DNA of 64,000 nt from Flagellimonas marinaquae (GCF_003992675.1 NZ_RZMZ01000002.1:188501-252500), one strand, 5' to 3'; shown: positions 7,671 through 17,549, counted from the stretch's first letter. Program-made: numbers and translations. Notes: generated by a model not told the origin, from the letters alone.

Positions 7671-8756
7671 TTAACCGTTTATTTTGACAGCTCCCGCCCC
7701 AACGTAGTCATGGATATACTGTCCGTTTTCGCAATGTTGCGCCAATTCATCTTCAATAAAGGCGCAGACCTTGTCCTTTTCAGATGAAGGGTACAGCAGA
7801 TGCACATTGGCCCCAGCATCAAGCGTGAAGCATACCGGGGTTTTTGTCTCTTCGCGATATTGCCAGATTTTCTGTATGATTTCCAACGTATCCGGTTTCA
7901 TCAACATAAAGCAGGGCATGCTGGTCATCATCATGGCATGCAAGGTCAGTGCCTCGCTTTCCACCAGTTTGATGAAATCCTCCAAATCTCCATTTTTCAA
8001 AATAGGTTTTAGTTGGTCCAGATGGTCAAATGCCTGCTGGAATCGGTTTGCGGCATACGGATGACCGTGCATCAATTGATGTCCTACAGTGCTGCTCACC
8101 TGTTTTTGTCCCTTGTGCACCAACAAAATAGTATCGCAATACCCTTTAAAATCGGCATGTACCTCAAAAGGATATTCCAGCCCGTACAAATCCGAACTGT
8201 TGGGTATGTTGGCATGTTGCCCCCATTGCACCAAATGACCTTTTATGCTGCGACAAGCACTCCCCGAGCCCAAACGTGCCAAATAGGACGCTTTTTGATA
8301 AAACAACGTTTCATCCAAATCAGGGTCTAATTGTTTTTCCACATCCATCAAGCATAGGGATAAAGCCGCCATACCGCTGGCAGAAGAGGCTATGCCGCTA
8401 CTGTGCGGGAATGAATTGGAGGTTTCTATAGTAAAATGATAGGCTTTCAAAAATGGGACATACCTTTCAACGCGCTCCAAAAAGGTTTGGATTTTGGGTT
8501 TAAAGTCATCCTTAGGCCTACCCTCGAACATAAGGTCGAACGAAATGCTATCCGATTTTTCCTTTTTTGCAAAGGAGAGCGAGGTGGTGGTAGCGCAGTT
8601 ATCCAACGTAAAACTTATGGAAGGATTGGCCGGGATTTGCACTGGTTTTTTTCCCCAATATTTGACCAAGGCGATATTACTGGGTGCTTTCCAGCTTACT
8701 CCTCCTTTATCCGGGAATTCTTGGTACGGATTGGGCAAAAAGTCTTTTTCCGTCAT
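7671..8756 (-). CDS. mvaD: Diphosphomevalonate decarboxylase
   Basis: 361 residues from ATG at 8756 (MTEKDFLPNP). The frame is open further upstream, but that extension would overlap the divergent tspO start and has no homology-like features. SNIALVKYWGKK at 26-37 is the decarboxylase signature. FPHSSGIASSASG (117-128) is the phosphate-binding loop, ARLGSGSACRS (160-170) carries the serine-rich anion site, and the catalytic aspartate is probably D313 in TLDAGANVHLL. The enzyme uses ATP to decarboxylate diphosphomevalonate to isopentenyl diphosphate. The mevalonate kinase-like gene lies 141 bp downstream. Some relatives act on mono-phosphomevalonate, so substrate is inferred. Confidence 0.92.
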   Translation of the reverse strand: MTEKDFLPNPYQEFPDKGGVSWKAPSNIALVKYWGKKPVQIPANPSISFTLDNCATTTSLSFAKKEKSDSISFDLMFEGRPKDDFKPKIQTFLERVERYVPFLKAYHFTIETSNSFPHSSGIASSASGMAALSLCLMDVEKQLDPDLDETLFYQKASYLARLGSGSACRSIKGHLVQWGQHANIPNSSDLYGLEYPFEVHADFKGYCDTILLVHKGQKQVSSTVGHQLMHGHPYAANRFQQAFDHLDQLKPILKNGDLEDFIKLVESEALTLHAMMMTSMPCFMLMKPDTLEIIQKIWQYREETKTPVCFTLDAGANVHLLYPSSEKDKVCAFIEDELAQHCENGQYIHDYVGAGAVKING

Positions 8757-8847
8757 GGGAAATATGGGTTTGATGTACAATTTTGTCACAAACTTACTGT
8801 AAATCGGATTGAAATAAATTCTTATTTTAGTCGAAGTTGCTCCAACC

Positions 8848-9321
8848 ATGAAAAAAAGAGTCCTTTACATCACCATAAGTGTTTTGGTCTGCCTGGCCAT
8901 AGGGTTCCTTTCGAGTATTGCCACCCAGAGCTCGGTAAACGATTGGTACCTTACGCTGGACAAACCGTCCTTTACGCCACCCAATTACCTGTTCGCCCCT
9001 GTTTGGACCGCATTGTACATTATGATGGGCGTTGCAGCGGGAATCGTTTGGTCCAAGGGGTATCACCATATTTGGGTGAAAACCGCATTGTACCATTTTA
9101 TTTTTCAGCTTTTATTGAACGCGCTGTGGAGCATTGTATTCTTTGGACTTAAAAATCCGCTCGGGGGAATGATTGTGATTCTTGCCTTGCTCACCATGAT
9201 CATACTCACCATTAAATGGTTCAGGGTTATCAGCAAACCTGCGGCCTATTTGCTCATTCCCTATGTGCTATGGGTAGCTTTTGCCTCGGCATTGAACTAT
9301 AAAATCTGGGAACTGAATTAA
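8848..9321 (+). CDS. tspO: TspO/MBR family membrane protein
   Basis: 157 residues with five membrane helices. The conserved WYLTLDKPSFTPPNYLFAPVWTALY at about 31-56 and NALWSIVFFGLKNP at about 91-104 are the TspO core; W and P residues of the tetrapyrrole-binding groove are present. Members bind porphyrins and help their removal or regulate tetrapyrrole flux; the role in this organism is not shown. It is divergent from mvaD with 91 bp between starts and ends one base before the stop of the convergent DUF1697 gene. Confidence 0.92.
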   Translation: MKKRVLYITISVLVCLAIGFLSSIATQSSVNDWYLTLDKPSFTPPNYLFAPVWTALYIMMGVAAGIVWSKGYHHIWVKTALYHFIFQLLLNALWSIVFFGLKNPLGGMIVILALLTMIILTIKWFRVISKPAAYLLIPYVLWVAFASALNYKIWELN

Positions 9322-9858
9322 CTAGTTGGATAGCTCCAATAGCTTTCGCATCGTCCTATCATTTCTTGTGGTCGCCTGTACCTTCAATTTTCGTTCAATC
9401 AAATTATTGTTGAGTTTGGCTTTGCCATAACCATTTTTGCACAATAGGTAAACACAGGTATCGGTGATATAAAAATCCTCGTGCTCAAAGTTTTGTTGAT
9501 TAAATTCCTCCACCAATTCCTTTTGTGCGGGGTTTTGGAGCAGCACATAGTAAAGTTTGTTTTCCTCCGATGTTTCCAAAAAGGGATTACCCTTCAAAAT
9601 TTGTTGAATGTCGTCTTCCCGAACCACTAGGGTGGGCACCTCAAACCCAAAATGATTCAAAATGGTCTTCACGATGACCCCCTCAAGTTTCTTCGCATTC
9701 GATTCTTTACTATCAAAAACTAGGTTACCGCTTTGGATATAGGTTTTTACGTTTTGAAGTCCGGCATCTTCCAAAACAGCCCTTAATTCGGCCATCTTCA
9801 TCTTTTTTTGACCGCTTACGTTGATACCCCTGAGCAATGCTATAAATGTGTCCGCCAT
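9322..9858 (-). CDS. DUF1697 family protein
   Basis: 178 residues. The N-terminal signature TFIALLRGINVSGQKKMKMAEL, followed by VKTYIQSGNLVFDS, identifies DUF1697, a small alpha/beta family of unknown biochemical role. The C-terminal part has the usual basic segment (KLKVQATTRNDRTMRKLLEL). No signal peptide. It is a single gene, convergent with tspO (no gap) and divergent from glpK (61 bp between starts). Confidence 0.85.
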   Translation of the reverse strand: MADTFIALLRGINVSGQKKMKMAELRAVLEDAGLQNVKTYIQSGNLVFDSKESNAKKLEGVIVKTILNHFGFEVPTLVVREDDIQQILKGNPFLETSEENKLYYVLLQNPAQKELVEEFNQQNFEHEDFYITDTCVYLLCKNGYGKAKLNNNLIERKLKVQATTRNDRTMRKLLELSN

Positions 9859-9919
9859 GTTAAACCAATGTGATAGCCAAATTTATTTTAGTAAATTGAA
9901 ACGCACTTAAATTAACAAA

Positions 9920-11416
9920 ATGAATCAATATATCCTGGCTTTGGACCAAGGCACCACTAGTTCCCGTGCCGTAGTCTTCGATAAAAAGGGAACCATCATC
10001 TCCGTAGCACAAAAAGAATTCACACAACTATTCCCCAAACCTGGATGGGTAGAACATGACCCAGATGAAATTTGGTCTACCCAAGCTGGAATGGCGGCCG
10101 AAGCTGTGAGCAAAAAGGGCATCAAAGCCTCCCAACTGGCTGCCATTGGCATTACCAATCAGCGGGAAACCGTGGTGGTGTGGGACAGAAATACCGGTGA
10201 GCCGGTCTACAATGCCATTGTTTGGCAGGACAAGCGCACCGCAGATTATTGCGATGAGCTAAAAAAAGCTGGAAAATCAAAACTCATTCGAGAAAAAACA
10301 GGTTTGGTAATCGACTCCTATTTCTCGGGCACCAAGGTCAAATGGATTTTGGACAATGTCTCTGGAGCCAGGGAAAAAGCTGAAGCAGGGGATTTGGTTT
10401 TGGGAAACATCGATACCTGGCTGATCTGGAAAATGACCGATGGCGAACTGCATATCACCGATGTTACCAATGCCTGCCGATCCATGCTCTTCAACATCAA
10501 TACGATGGACTGGGACGTTGAATTGTTGGAACTGTTGACGATTCCCAAAAGCATGCTTCCCGAGGTAAAACAGTCCAGTGAGGTGTACGGGCATACCAGT
10601 GGTAGCCTTTTTGCCACCAAAATTCCGATTGCAGGGATTGCAGGTGATCAACAGGCCGCTCTTTTTGGCCAAATGTGTACCCAACAGGGCATGGTAAAAA
10701 ATACGTACGGCACTGGTTGTTTTATGCTGATGAATATTGGGGAAAAACCTATTGTCTCCGAAAATAATCTTTTGACCACAGTTGCCTGGAAAATCAACGG
10801 AAAGACCACCTATGCCCTTGAAGGCAGCATCTTTATTGCAGGGGCCGTGGTACAGTGGCTCAGGGATAGTTTGAACATCATCAAAACCTCATCAGAGGTT
10901 GAAAAATTGGCGAGTTCCGTGGATAGCTCCGATGGCGTGATCTTTGTTCCGTCCTTTGCAGGCCTGGGCGCTCCGCATTGGAACCAAAAGGCTCAGGGAA
11001 CTATTTTTGGACTCACCCGAGGAAGTACCGATGCCCACATTGCAAGGGCCGCCTTGGAGTCCATCGCTTACCAGACCATGGATATCCTTAAGGCCATGGA
11101 GGCCGATTCAGGTATTTCGATACAGGAACTCCGTGTGGACGGTGGGGCCACCGTAAACGATATGTTGATGCAGTTTCAGGCCGATGTGTTGAACACCGTT
11201 ACAGTTCGGCCCAAAATCGTGGAGACCACGGTGATGGGGGCCGCCTATTTGGCTGGGTTGGCTGTCGGGTATTGGGAAAGTCCTGAAGAAATCCAAAATA
11301 TCTGGCAAACCGATGTACATTTTAATCCCACCAAAGAGCGAGAAGCCATTGATGAAGGCATCAAGGGGTGGTACAGGGCCATAAAAGCACTCGAATATTG
11401 GACCGAAAATCCGTAA
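9920..11416 (+). CDS. glpK: Glycerol kinase
   Basis: 498 residues, the normal family length. It has the FGGY-kinase phosphate-1 motif [14 protein letters not shown] (7-20), the GlpK segments [13 protein letters not shown] and [13 protein letters not shown], and the adenosine-site motif [18 protein letters not shown] near 412-429. The enzyme phosphorylates glycerol to glycerol-3-phosphate in the cytoplasm. The aquaglyceroporin gene follows 39 bp downstream, so uptake and trapping of glycerol form one operon. No glpD is seen in the window. No E. coli-type FBP regulation can be judged from sequence. Confidence 0.97.
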   Translation: MNQYILALDQGTTSSRAVVFDKKGTIISVAQKEFTQLFPKPGWVEHDPDEIWSTQAGMAAEAVSKKGIKASQLAAIGITNQRETVVVWDRNTGEPVYNAIVWQDKRTADYCDELKKAGKSKLIREKTGLVIDSYFSGTKVKWILDNVSGAREKAEAGDLVLGNIDTWLIWKMTDGELHITDVTNACRSMLFNINTMDWDVELLELLTIPKSMLPEVKQSSEVYGHTSGSLFATKIPIAGIAGDQQAALFGQMCTQQGMVKNTYGTGCFMLMNIGEKPIVSENNLLTTVAWKINGKTTYALEGSIFIAGAVVQWLRDSLNIIKTSSEVEKLASSVDSSDGVIFVPSFAGLGAPHWNQKAQGTIFGLTRGSTDAHIARAALESIAYQTMDILKAMEADSGISIQELRVDGGATVNDMLMQFQADVLNTVTVRPKIVETTVMGAAYLAGLAVGYWESPEEIQNIWQTDVHFNPTKEREAIDEGIKGWYRAIKALEYWTENP

Positions 11417-11455
11417 TCTTGTCAAAAACCAAACAAACACTAACATTACGAATAT

Positions 11456-12184
11456 ATGACTCCATTTATTTCTGAGATCGTGGGTACTTTTTTATTAATG
11501 GTACTTGGATTGGGCGTAAATGCCAACGTTTCCCTACAAAAAACCTATGGTAATGGCTCCGGTTGGATTGTAATCACCACTGGATGGGCCTTTGCGGTGT
11601 ACACTGGTGTTGTGGTCGCCGGGCCACACAGCGGAGCGCACATCAATCCAGCAGTGAGCGTCGGTCTTGCCGTAGCAGGTGAATTCCCGTGGAATGAAGT
11701 GCCAAGCTATGTTTTGGCCCAGTTTATCGGTGCCATGTTCGCTGCCTTTTGTGTATGGCTCGTCAATAAAGATCATTTTGATGCCACGGAGGATGGCGGA
11801 ACCAAAAGAGGCGTGTTTTGTACCGCTCCTGCGATTCCCAATACGGGCATCAACCTATTTTCGGAAATCTTGGGCACCTTCGTTCTTGTATTTTCCGTAC
11901 TCTATTTTACGGATGCCGTGATCTCCACGAATAATGAAATCATCGGACTCGGTTCCTTGGGCGCTTTGCCAGTTTCTCTTATTGTTTGGGGCATTGGCCT
12001 GTCTTTGGGCGGAACTACGGGTTATGCCATCAACCCGGCACGTGATCTGGGTCCTCGGATGGTACATGCGCTCTTGCCCTTAAAAAACAAAGGTTCCAAT
12101 GGGTGGGGATACGCTTGGGTTCCCGTAGTCGGTCCTATTTTGGGTGGGGTAATCGCCGCTTGGGTGGCCATGTTGGTGTCGTAA
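11456..12184 (+). CDS. glpF: Glycerol facilitator / aquaglyceroporin (MIP family)
   Basis: 242 residues with six membrane helices and the two half-helices. NPA motifs lie at 64-66 (GAHINPAVSVG) and 193-195 (GYAINPARDLGPR). Asp directly after NPAR (D197) is the mark of glycerol-conducting members, as opposed to water-specific aquaporins. It lets glycerol diffuse through the inner membrane, where the upstream glpK product traps it. The gene ends two bases before the stop of the convergent flavoprotein gene. Confidence 0.95.
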   Translation: MTPFISEIVGTFLLMVLGLGVNANVSLQKTYGNGSGWIVITTGWAFAVYTGVVVAGPHSGAHINPAVSVGLAVAGEFPWNEVPSYVLAQFIGAMFAAFCVWLVNKDHFDATEDGGTKRGVFCTAPAIPNTGINLFSEILGTFVLVFSVLYFTDAVISTNNEIIGLGSLGALPVSLIVWGIGLSLGGTTGYAINPARDLGPRMVHALLPLKNKGSNGWGYAWVPVVGPILGGVIAAWVAMLVS

Positions 12185-12186
12185 TT

Positions 12187-13455
12187 TTAGTTGGAGAGAA
12201 TACCTTGTGCCGCGATGTAGGCTCCCGTCCATGCATTTTGAAAGTTGAAACCTCCCGTAATGGCATCTACATTGATGATTTCTCCCGCAAAATAGAGGTT
12301 AGGATGCAACTTGCTTTCAAAGGTTTTAAAATTGATTTCTTTTAAATCGACCCCTCCTGCGGTCACGAACTCTTCTTTAAAGATGCTTTTGCCTTCCACC
12401 TTGAATGATGATGCGGTCAATTGCTCTGCAAGTGCCTGAAGCTGCTCTTTGTTGATGTCGCCCCAACGTTCCTCTGGTGAAATTTGGGCAGCGGCCACCA
12501 AACGTTGCCATAAGCGCTTGGGCAACTCGGTGAGGTTGGTGCGCATCACGGTCTTTTTGGCTTCTACTCCTTTCAATTCTTTTAGATAAGCCTCCATGGA
12601 TTCGGTGCTGTAATCGGGCAACCAGTTGACCCGTATCCTGAAGGAGTAGTTGTATTCGTTCAAGAGGTTGGCCCCCCATGCCGAAAGTTTCAAAATGGCC
12701 GGCCCGCTCATCCCCCAGTGGGTAATCAATAGTGGGCCATCGGCGTACAACAGCGCATCCTCATTGACTATACTTTTCAGGTTCAAGGATTTTCTATCGG
12801 TATGGAACGTCTTTTTGGGTAGCACCTCTACTGTAGCGTAGGTACTCAATCCCTGTATGCCTTTGATTCGTTCATCATTGATATTGAACGTAAACAAGGA
12901 GGGCACTGGCGGCACTACATGATGTCCCAAATCCTCCAAAATCTTCCAGATTTTGGGATTACTTCCTGTGGCCAACAGCAATTTTTTGGTCGTGTAGTGT
13001 TTGTTCATGGTCGTGACCTGCCAACCCTCATTTATCTTAGCTATGGCTTTCACAGAACTGTTTTTGAGGATCTGCACCCCCAAACGTTCAGCCTGACCCA
13101 CCAAACAATCAATGATGCTTTGGGAAGAATCGCTTTTTGGAAAAACTCGGCCATCTTCCTCGATCTTGAGCGGAACGCCACGTTGCTCGAAAAAGGCCAT
13201 AACGTCCATTGGGGCATAGGTATGAAAGGGCCCTAGAAGCTCCTTTTCGCCTCTTGGATAGTTGGCCGTAAGTTCTTTTGGGGAAAATTCACCGTGCGTC
13301 ACATTGCAGCGCCCACCTCCGGATACCTTTACCTTGGAAAGTACGGTCTTGCCCCTTTCAAAAATGGCAATCTGAAGGTTCGGTGCTTGCTCCGCAATTT
13401 GGATTGCGGCGTAAAACCCTGCTGCTCCGCCCCCTACTATGATTACATCGAACAT
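12187..13455 (-). CDS. NAD(P)/FAD-dependent oxidoreductase, HI0933/YhiN family
   Basis: 422 residues. The dinucleotide-binding motif IIVGGGAAGFYAAIQIA is at 5-21. The family motif SGGGRCNVTHGEF follows near 45-57. The C-terminal FAD-binding segment is VTAGGVDLKEINFKTFES with LYFAGEIINVDAITGGFNFQNAW. The family is widespread in bacteria and its substrate is unresolved. The ATG overlaps the stop of the upstream glycerophosphodiesterase gene by one base (TGATG), indicating translational coupling. No functional link between the two is otherwise evident. Confidence 0.9.
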   Translation of the reverse strand: MFDVIIVGGGAAGFYAAIQIAEQAPNLQIAIFERGKTVLSKVKVSGGGRCNVTHGEFSPKELTANYPRGEKELLGPFHTYAPMDVMAFFEQRGVPLKIEEDGRVFPKSDSSQSIIDCLVGQAERLGVQILKNSSVKAIAKINEGWQVTTMNKHYTTKKLLLATGSNPKIWKILEDLGHHVVPPVPSLFTFNINDERIKGIQGLSTYATVEVLPKKTFHTDRKSLNLKSIVNEDALLYADGPLLITHWGMSGPAILKLSAWGANLLNEYNYSFRIRVNWLPDYSTESMEAYLKELKGVEAKKTVMRTNLTELPKRLWQRLVAAAQISPEERWGDINKEQLQALAEQLTASSFKVEGKSIFKEEFVTAGGVDLKEINFKTFESKLHPNLYFAGEIINVDAITGGFNFQNAWTGAYIAAQGILSN

Positions 13456-14207
13456 CAGTTCACTCTTTCTGGGTAGTTGGTGATAATACCATCTACTCCG
13501 AACTCCATCATTTTTTGGATGTCAGCAGGCTCGTTTACTGTCCAGGTATACACTTTGAATCCCTCTGCTTGCATTGCCGCTGTATTCTCTTGGGTCAATT
13601 GTTTAAAGTAAGGGTTTATGGCCACCGCGTTCAGTTCCTTGGCCACATTGATGGCTTCCATAGGGTCGTCTTCCGTTAAAACAGCAATCTGAATGTCCTT
13701 GTTCTTTTCTCTCATTTTTCTGAGCTCATCCCACTTAAAGCTGGATATCACAAAGTTTTCCGGGCTCCATCCTTCTTTTTCGATATAATAGTTGACGATA
13801 TGGTTCACCTTATCAGCGGTATCATCGCCCTTGAGTTCGATATTTAAGGCTACTTGATTATTGATCAATCTCAATACTTCCTGAAGCATTGGAATCTTAT
13901 GTCCGCCATCTAAAATGAGTTGTCTAAGATCGACAATATTGTATTCCTCGATATTGCCCCCGCCATTGGTAAGTCTGTCTACTCTTTCGTCATGGAAAAC
14001 AACGACTTCCCCACTACTTATTTTAAATACATCGATCTCGATCATATCCACGCCCAAGTCCATGGCCTTTTGTACGGATGCCAACGTATTCTCGGTCTCA
14101 TGCCCCATGGCACCTCGATGACCTACAACCAATGGTTTGTTCTTTGTCATTTCACAACTGGTTAAAAGTAACATAGCTCCTAGAGCTGCAACAAAGGTTT
14201 TCTTCAT
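13455..14207 (-). CDS. Glycerophosphodiester phosphodiesterase lipoprotein
   Basis: 250 residues. A lipoprotein signal ends in LLLTSC with C18 as the lipidated residue. The GDPD TIM barrel carries VGHRGAMGHETENT with H30-R31, the metal residues E57 and D59 in MIEIDVF, and H72 in VVFHDE. The enzyme splits glycerophosphodiesters from phospholipids into glycerol-3-phosphate and an alcohol, here at the periplasmic face of a membrane. The glpKF operon nearby on the other strand would serve the same three-carbon pool. It is the first gene of a pair with the HI0933-type flavoprotein. Confidence 0.93.
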   Translation of the reverse strand: MKKTFVAALGAMLLLTSCEMTKNKPLVVGHRGAMGHETENTLASVQKAMDLGVDMIEIDVFKISSGEVVVFHDERVDRLTNGGGNIEEYNIVDLRQLILDGGHKIPMLQEVLRLINNQVALNIELKGDDTADKVNHIVNYYIEKEGWSPENFVISSFKWDELRKMREKNKDIQIAVLTEDDPMEAINVAKELNAVAINPYFKQLTQENTAAMQAEGFKVYTWTVNEPADIQKMMEFGVDGIITNYPERVN

Positions 14208-14314
14208 TTTTTTGGTTCGTTTTGGTTGTTAAAAATACGATTTGCTAGGGAAATATGGCTTGTACTGTGCTTGACAAAATTACCTAAACCTATATTTTTC
14301 GTTAAGCTCTAAAG

Positions 14315-16183
14315 CTAGGGCAACCTAAAAATAAAAGATTCCAAAGGTTGGAGCTGCACTTGAACCTGGCCTTGACCATTGTTTACCTCCAATTTGGGCT
14401 TTATTTGCTGATACAGCCTTTCCGTTAAAGGATATGTTCCATCGGTCAACTTCCATTTGGCAATCACGTCTTCCGGCACCTTCAGGTCAAGGGAATAGCT
14501 TTTTTCTGCATCAAAATTGGACAGGACAATCAGCTTTTCATTTTCGGTCCATCGCACATAGGATAACACTCGGTGATCATAGCCTTCGGTGCGGTCCTTA
14601 TTGTAAAAATGGATTTCTTGATACGCTCCCATCAAGGCTTCACTGTTAATGGTAAAGTTTAAGAGTCGCTTATAAAAATCGCGTAGATTTTTTTCTTCTT
14701 CGGATAATTGGCCACCATCAAACTTTTTATCATTAACCCAACGTTGATGATGAGGCACTCCAATATAATCGAATATCGAAGTCCGGGATGGTTTCCCAAA
14801 ACCTGCATCTTCTGCACCGGGCTCTCCCACCTCCTGGCCAAAATAAATCATTGTCGGCGATGTGCTTATGGTGGCGGAAACTACCATGGCCGGTTTGCCC
14901 AGTTGGGCATTGCCTACAAATTCTGGGCTGGCGATACGTTGTTCGTCGTGGTTTTCCAAAAAATGGAGCATGTGGTGCTCTATATCAGCCATTCCTTTTT
15001 GAACCACTGGAATGTGGTCGGTCCAGCCGTAGCCCTTCATAATGTGTTTGATGCTATCGTACAGTTCCACCTTATCGTAGAGATAATCCATTTTGCCTTT
15101 TTGAATGTAATCTCGGTACAACTGGGGATTATAGACTTCGGCCAGAAGAAAGGCATCAGGGTTTTTCATTTTGATATTGGAATTGAGATAGCTCCAAAAT
15201 TCCACGGGTACCATCTCGGCCATGTCGAATCTGAACCCGTCTACCCCAAAGTCCAACCAATACTCGGTGATGTCCTTGAACTTGTACCATGAATCGGGCA
15301 GGTTTTTATCCTTCCAAAATTCGTAATGTTCTTTAAAACCTTTTTGACGGTATTCTTCGGGCAGTTCCTGAAAATCCTTGGTTCCGTCCGGACACACACC
15401 ATAATTTATCTTTACGGTTTCGTACCAGTCATTGAAGTGTGGCCTGGCCAAACGCGAACCATTTCCGGTCCATTTGGCGGGCACCTCTTCAAATTTAGCA
15501 TCGGACAGCCGATGTGTATCACCTCCTAACGGTAAGTACCCGTCTTGCCATTCGGGTACTTGAAACGCTTCTCCGGGGATGTAGTAAAAGTTATTGTTCT
15601 TATCGTAAGCTTTGGAGGTGTCGTCCGAAGCTCCAAAATCGTCAACTCCTTTGGGATTGGTCAACCCTTCATAGTTTCTGGCGACGTGGTTGGGCACGAT
15701 ATCGATGATCACCTTCATTCCCGCATCATGGGTGCGCTGAACGAGTGCCTTGAACTCCTCCAGTCGGTTGGAAGCGTCGAGGGCCAGGTCGGGATTTACA
15801 TTGTAATAATCCTTTACGGCATAAGGAGAGCCCGCCCTTCCTTTCACCACATCCGGGTCGTCGTTGGAAATACCGTAAGCGGTGTAATCCCGGATGACGG
15901 CATGGTGTGGCACACCAGTGTACCACATATGGGTAACGCCCAAGTCTTTTATTTCAGCCAAGGCTTCGCCAGTAAAGTCGGCAAACTTGCCTACTCCATT
16001 TTCTTCAATGGTACCCCAAGGTTTATTATTGGTATTGGTATTGCCGAATAGGCGCGTAAATACTTGATAGACTACTTCTTTCTTCTTCATGGGTGGAATG
16101 GTAGGCTCTTGCCTGGCTTCTTGTTTACACGAAAATACCACGGTAAGTGTTATCAAAAAAACAAAGATTGGTTTTGCGTTCAT
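14315..16183 (-). CDS. Alpha-amylase family (GH13) lipoprotein
   Basis: 622 residues. A lipoprotein signal ends in VVFSC (C19). The GH13 conserved regions are present in order: region I DIVPNH (161-166), region II GFRFDMAEM with nucleophile D320, region III AEVYNP with acid/base E349, and region IV NHD (411-413). A C-terminal beta domain starts at about 525. It should cleave alpha-1,4-glucans at the cell envelope. The gene lies 20 bp downstream of the LacI regulator on the same strand and next to the divergent SusCD pair, so it probably supplies or trims oligosaccharides for that system. The exact subfamily cannot be fixed here. Confidence 0.93.
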   Translation of the reverse strand: MNAKPIFVFLITLTVVFSCKQEARQEPTIPPMKKKEVVYQVFTRLFGNTNTNNKPWGTIEENGVGKFADFTGEALAEIKDLGVTHMWYTGVPHHAVIRDYTAYGISNDDPDVVKGRAGSPYAVKDYYNVNPDLALDASNRLEEFKALVQRTHDAGMKVIIDIVPNHVARNYEGLTNPKGVDDFGASDDTSKAYDKNNNFYYIPGEAFQVPEWQDGYLPLGGDTHRLSDAKFEEVPAKWTGNGSRLARPHFNDWYETVKINYGVCPDGTKDFQELPEEYRQKGFKEHYEFWKDKNLPDSWYKFKDITEYWLDFGVDGFRFDMAEMVPVEFWSYLNSNIKMKNPDAFLLAEVYNPQLYRDYIQKGKMDYLYDKVELYDSIKHIMKGYGWTDHIPVVQKGMADIEHHMLHFLENHDEQRIASPEFVGNAQLGKPAMVVSATISTSPTMIYFGQEVGEPGAEDAGFGKPSRTSIFDYIGVPHHQRWVNDKKFDGGQLSEEEKNLRDFYKRLLNFTINSEALMGAYQEIHFYNKDRTEGYDHRVLSYVRWTENEKLIVLSNFDAEKSYSLDLKVPEDVIAKWKLTDGTYPLTERLYQQIKPKLEVNNGQGQVQVQLQPLESFIFRLP

Positions 16184-16203
16184 GCCTTCAAGGAATATAG
16201 GGC

Positions 16204-17223
16204 TTAGTGTGCAATGGAATCCCGAATTACGAGAGTGGGTTCCAGTATTCTTGTTTGATAGGTTTCTTCTTCCGCTTCGCTTTCTACTTTATCGATCAAC
16301 ATTTGGGCGGAAACTTCACCCATTTTTTCGCCGTGTTGTGCCACTACCGTAAGGCTCGGATTGGCATACTTGGACAATACGCCATCTGTAAAGCCGATAA
16401 AGGCGATATCTTCCGGAATACGCAATCCTTTTTGTTGTACCAAGCGCATACTGTACACGGCAAATATTTCGTTCACGCACAGTACGGCATCTGGATTTTT
16501 TGTGTTCAAGAAGTTTTTGATGGCCTCTTCGTCCATTTCCATGGACGGCATTTTAAGAATCATGGATTCGTCCGCCTCCAACTCACTGTCTTGAAGCGCT
16601 TTCCAATACCCCTTGGTCCTTGCTTTGCTTACGCTTAAGTAATCGTCGGTAGTAATCAATGCAATTCGCTTTTTGCCTTGCGATATAAACTTGTTGGTTG
16701 CTTGATAGGCCCCGAGTTCATCATCAATTATGACCTTATCGCACTCCACTTCGTGGGTAATCCTATCGAACAGTACCACAGGAATACCTTGTTCGGTAAC
16801 TTCCTTTAGGTGGTTATAATCGCCTTTTTCTTGGGTTTGGGAAGAGAGGGACATGATGAATCCATCAATACTTCCATTGGCCAACATCTCCATATTGATC
16901 ACTTCCTTGTCAAAAGATTCCTCGGACAAACAAACGATTACGTTGTAGCCCCGTGCATTGGCATACTTTTCAATTCCACGAATTACCGTGGTAAAGAAAT
17001 GATGGACAATATCAGGAATAACCACGCCGATATTTTTGGTACGCTTGTTTTTAAGGCTTATGGCAATGTTGTTGGGCTTGTAATTGTAGAGCTTGGCAAA
17101 GGCTTGTACTTTTTCCTTGGTGTCCCTACTGATTTCCTCGCTATTCTTAAGTGCTTTGGAAACGGTGGAAATGGATACCTCGAGTTCTCTGGCTATATCT
17201 TTTAGGGTAATCTTTGCTTTCAA
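16204..17223 (-). CDS. LacI family transcriptional regulator
   Basis: 339 residues from the TTG at 17223 (LKAKITLKDIARELEVS), the usual start in flavobacterial homologues. The frame is open to an ATG at 17304, but the extra 27 residues do not resemble the family. A helix-turn-helix lies at about 5-25 with ISTVSKALKNS as recognition helix, followed by the hinge and a periplasmic-binding-protein-like sugar domain (IGVVIPDIVHHFFTTVIRGIE). It forms an operon with the alpha-amylase and is divergent from susC. A LacI-type palindrome at 17489-17504 in the shared region is its probable operator. The inducer is likely a malto- or related oligosaccharide (inference). Confidence 0.92.
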   Translation of the reverse strand: MKAKITLKDIARELEVSISTVSKALKNSEEISRDTKEKVQAFAKLYNYKPNNIAISLKNKRTKNIGVVIPDIVHHFFTTVIRGIEKYANARGYNVIVCLSEESFDKEVINMEMLANGSIDGFIMSLSSQTQEKGDYNHLKEVTEQGIPVVLFDRITHEVECDKVIIDDELGAYQATNKFISQGKKRIALITTDDYLSVSKARTKGYWKALQDSELEADESMILKMPSMEMDEEAIKNFLNTKNPDAVLCVNEIFAVYSMRLVQQKGLRIPEDIAFIGFTDGVLSKYANPSLTVVAQHGEKMGEVSAQMLIDKVESEAEEETYQTRILEPTLVIRDSIAH

Positions 17224-17488
17224 TGACCAAATGTTTAAACCTTGCTTGACAATCTTTAAGGGAAAATTACTCAATTCCGATCCAAGATCGGGCAGAAATC
17301 CCACTTTTTTAACAAAATGGAAAATATTGAATCAACAACCAGTCTTTTATTTAAAAATTCATGCCAAACAATAAAATTGTTATATTAGTGGAAAATTGTT
17401 GATTTCGTAATTCCTGTCGCTTTAAATGGAAATGCAGCAATCAGGCTAAATCAAATTTGTGAATTCCAAACTTCATAAAGTTATGAAC

Positions 17489-17504
17489 ACGAAACCGTTT
17501 TCGT
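17489..17504. promoter_or_regulatory. LacI-family operator
   Basis: ACGAAACCGTTTTCGT is a palindrome matching its own reverse complement at 14 of 16 bases, with the central CpG and flanking A/T typical of LacI-family sites. It lies in the 374-bp region between the LacI gene and susC, 46 bp upstream of a candidate -7 box. The rest of this region shows no gene, only AT-rich promoter-like sequence. Confidence 0.7.
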
Positions 17505-17549
17505 TGCCTTTTGCGATATGCTTAAATTTAGATTAACCTTTTTTTTATA

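Noticed and set aside
7649-7680. Hairpin AAACGG...CCGTTT near the mvaD stop as terminator
   Set aside because: The stem is six base pairs with a long loop and includes the stop codon; too weak to call.
8757-8849. Upstream extension of mvaD
   Set aside because: It overlaps the divergent tspO start and lacks family similarity; ATG 8756 fits the family length.
17224-17304. 27-residue N-terminal extension of the LacI regulator
   Set aside because: The family starts directly before the helix-turn-helix; TTG 17223 gives that start.
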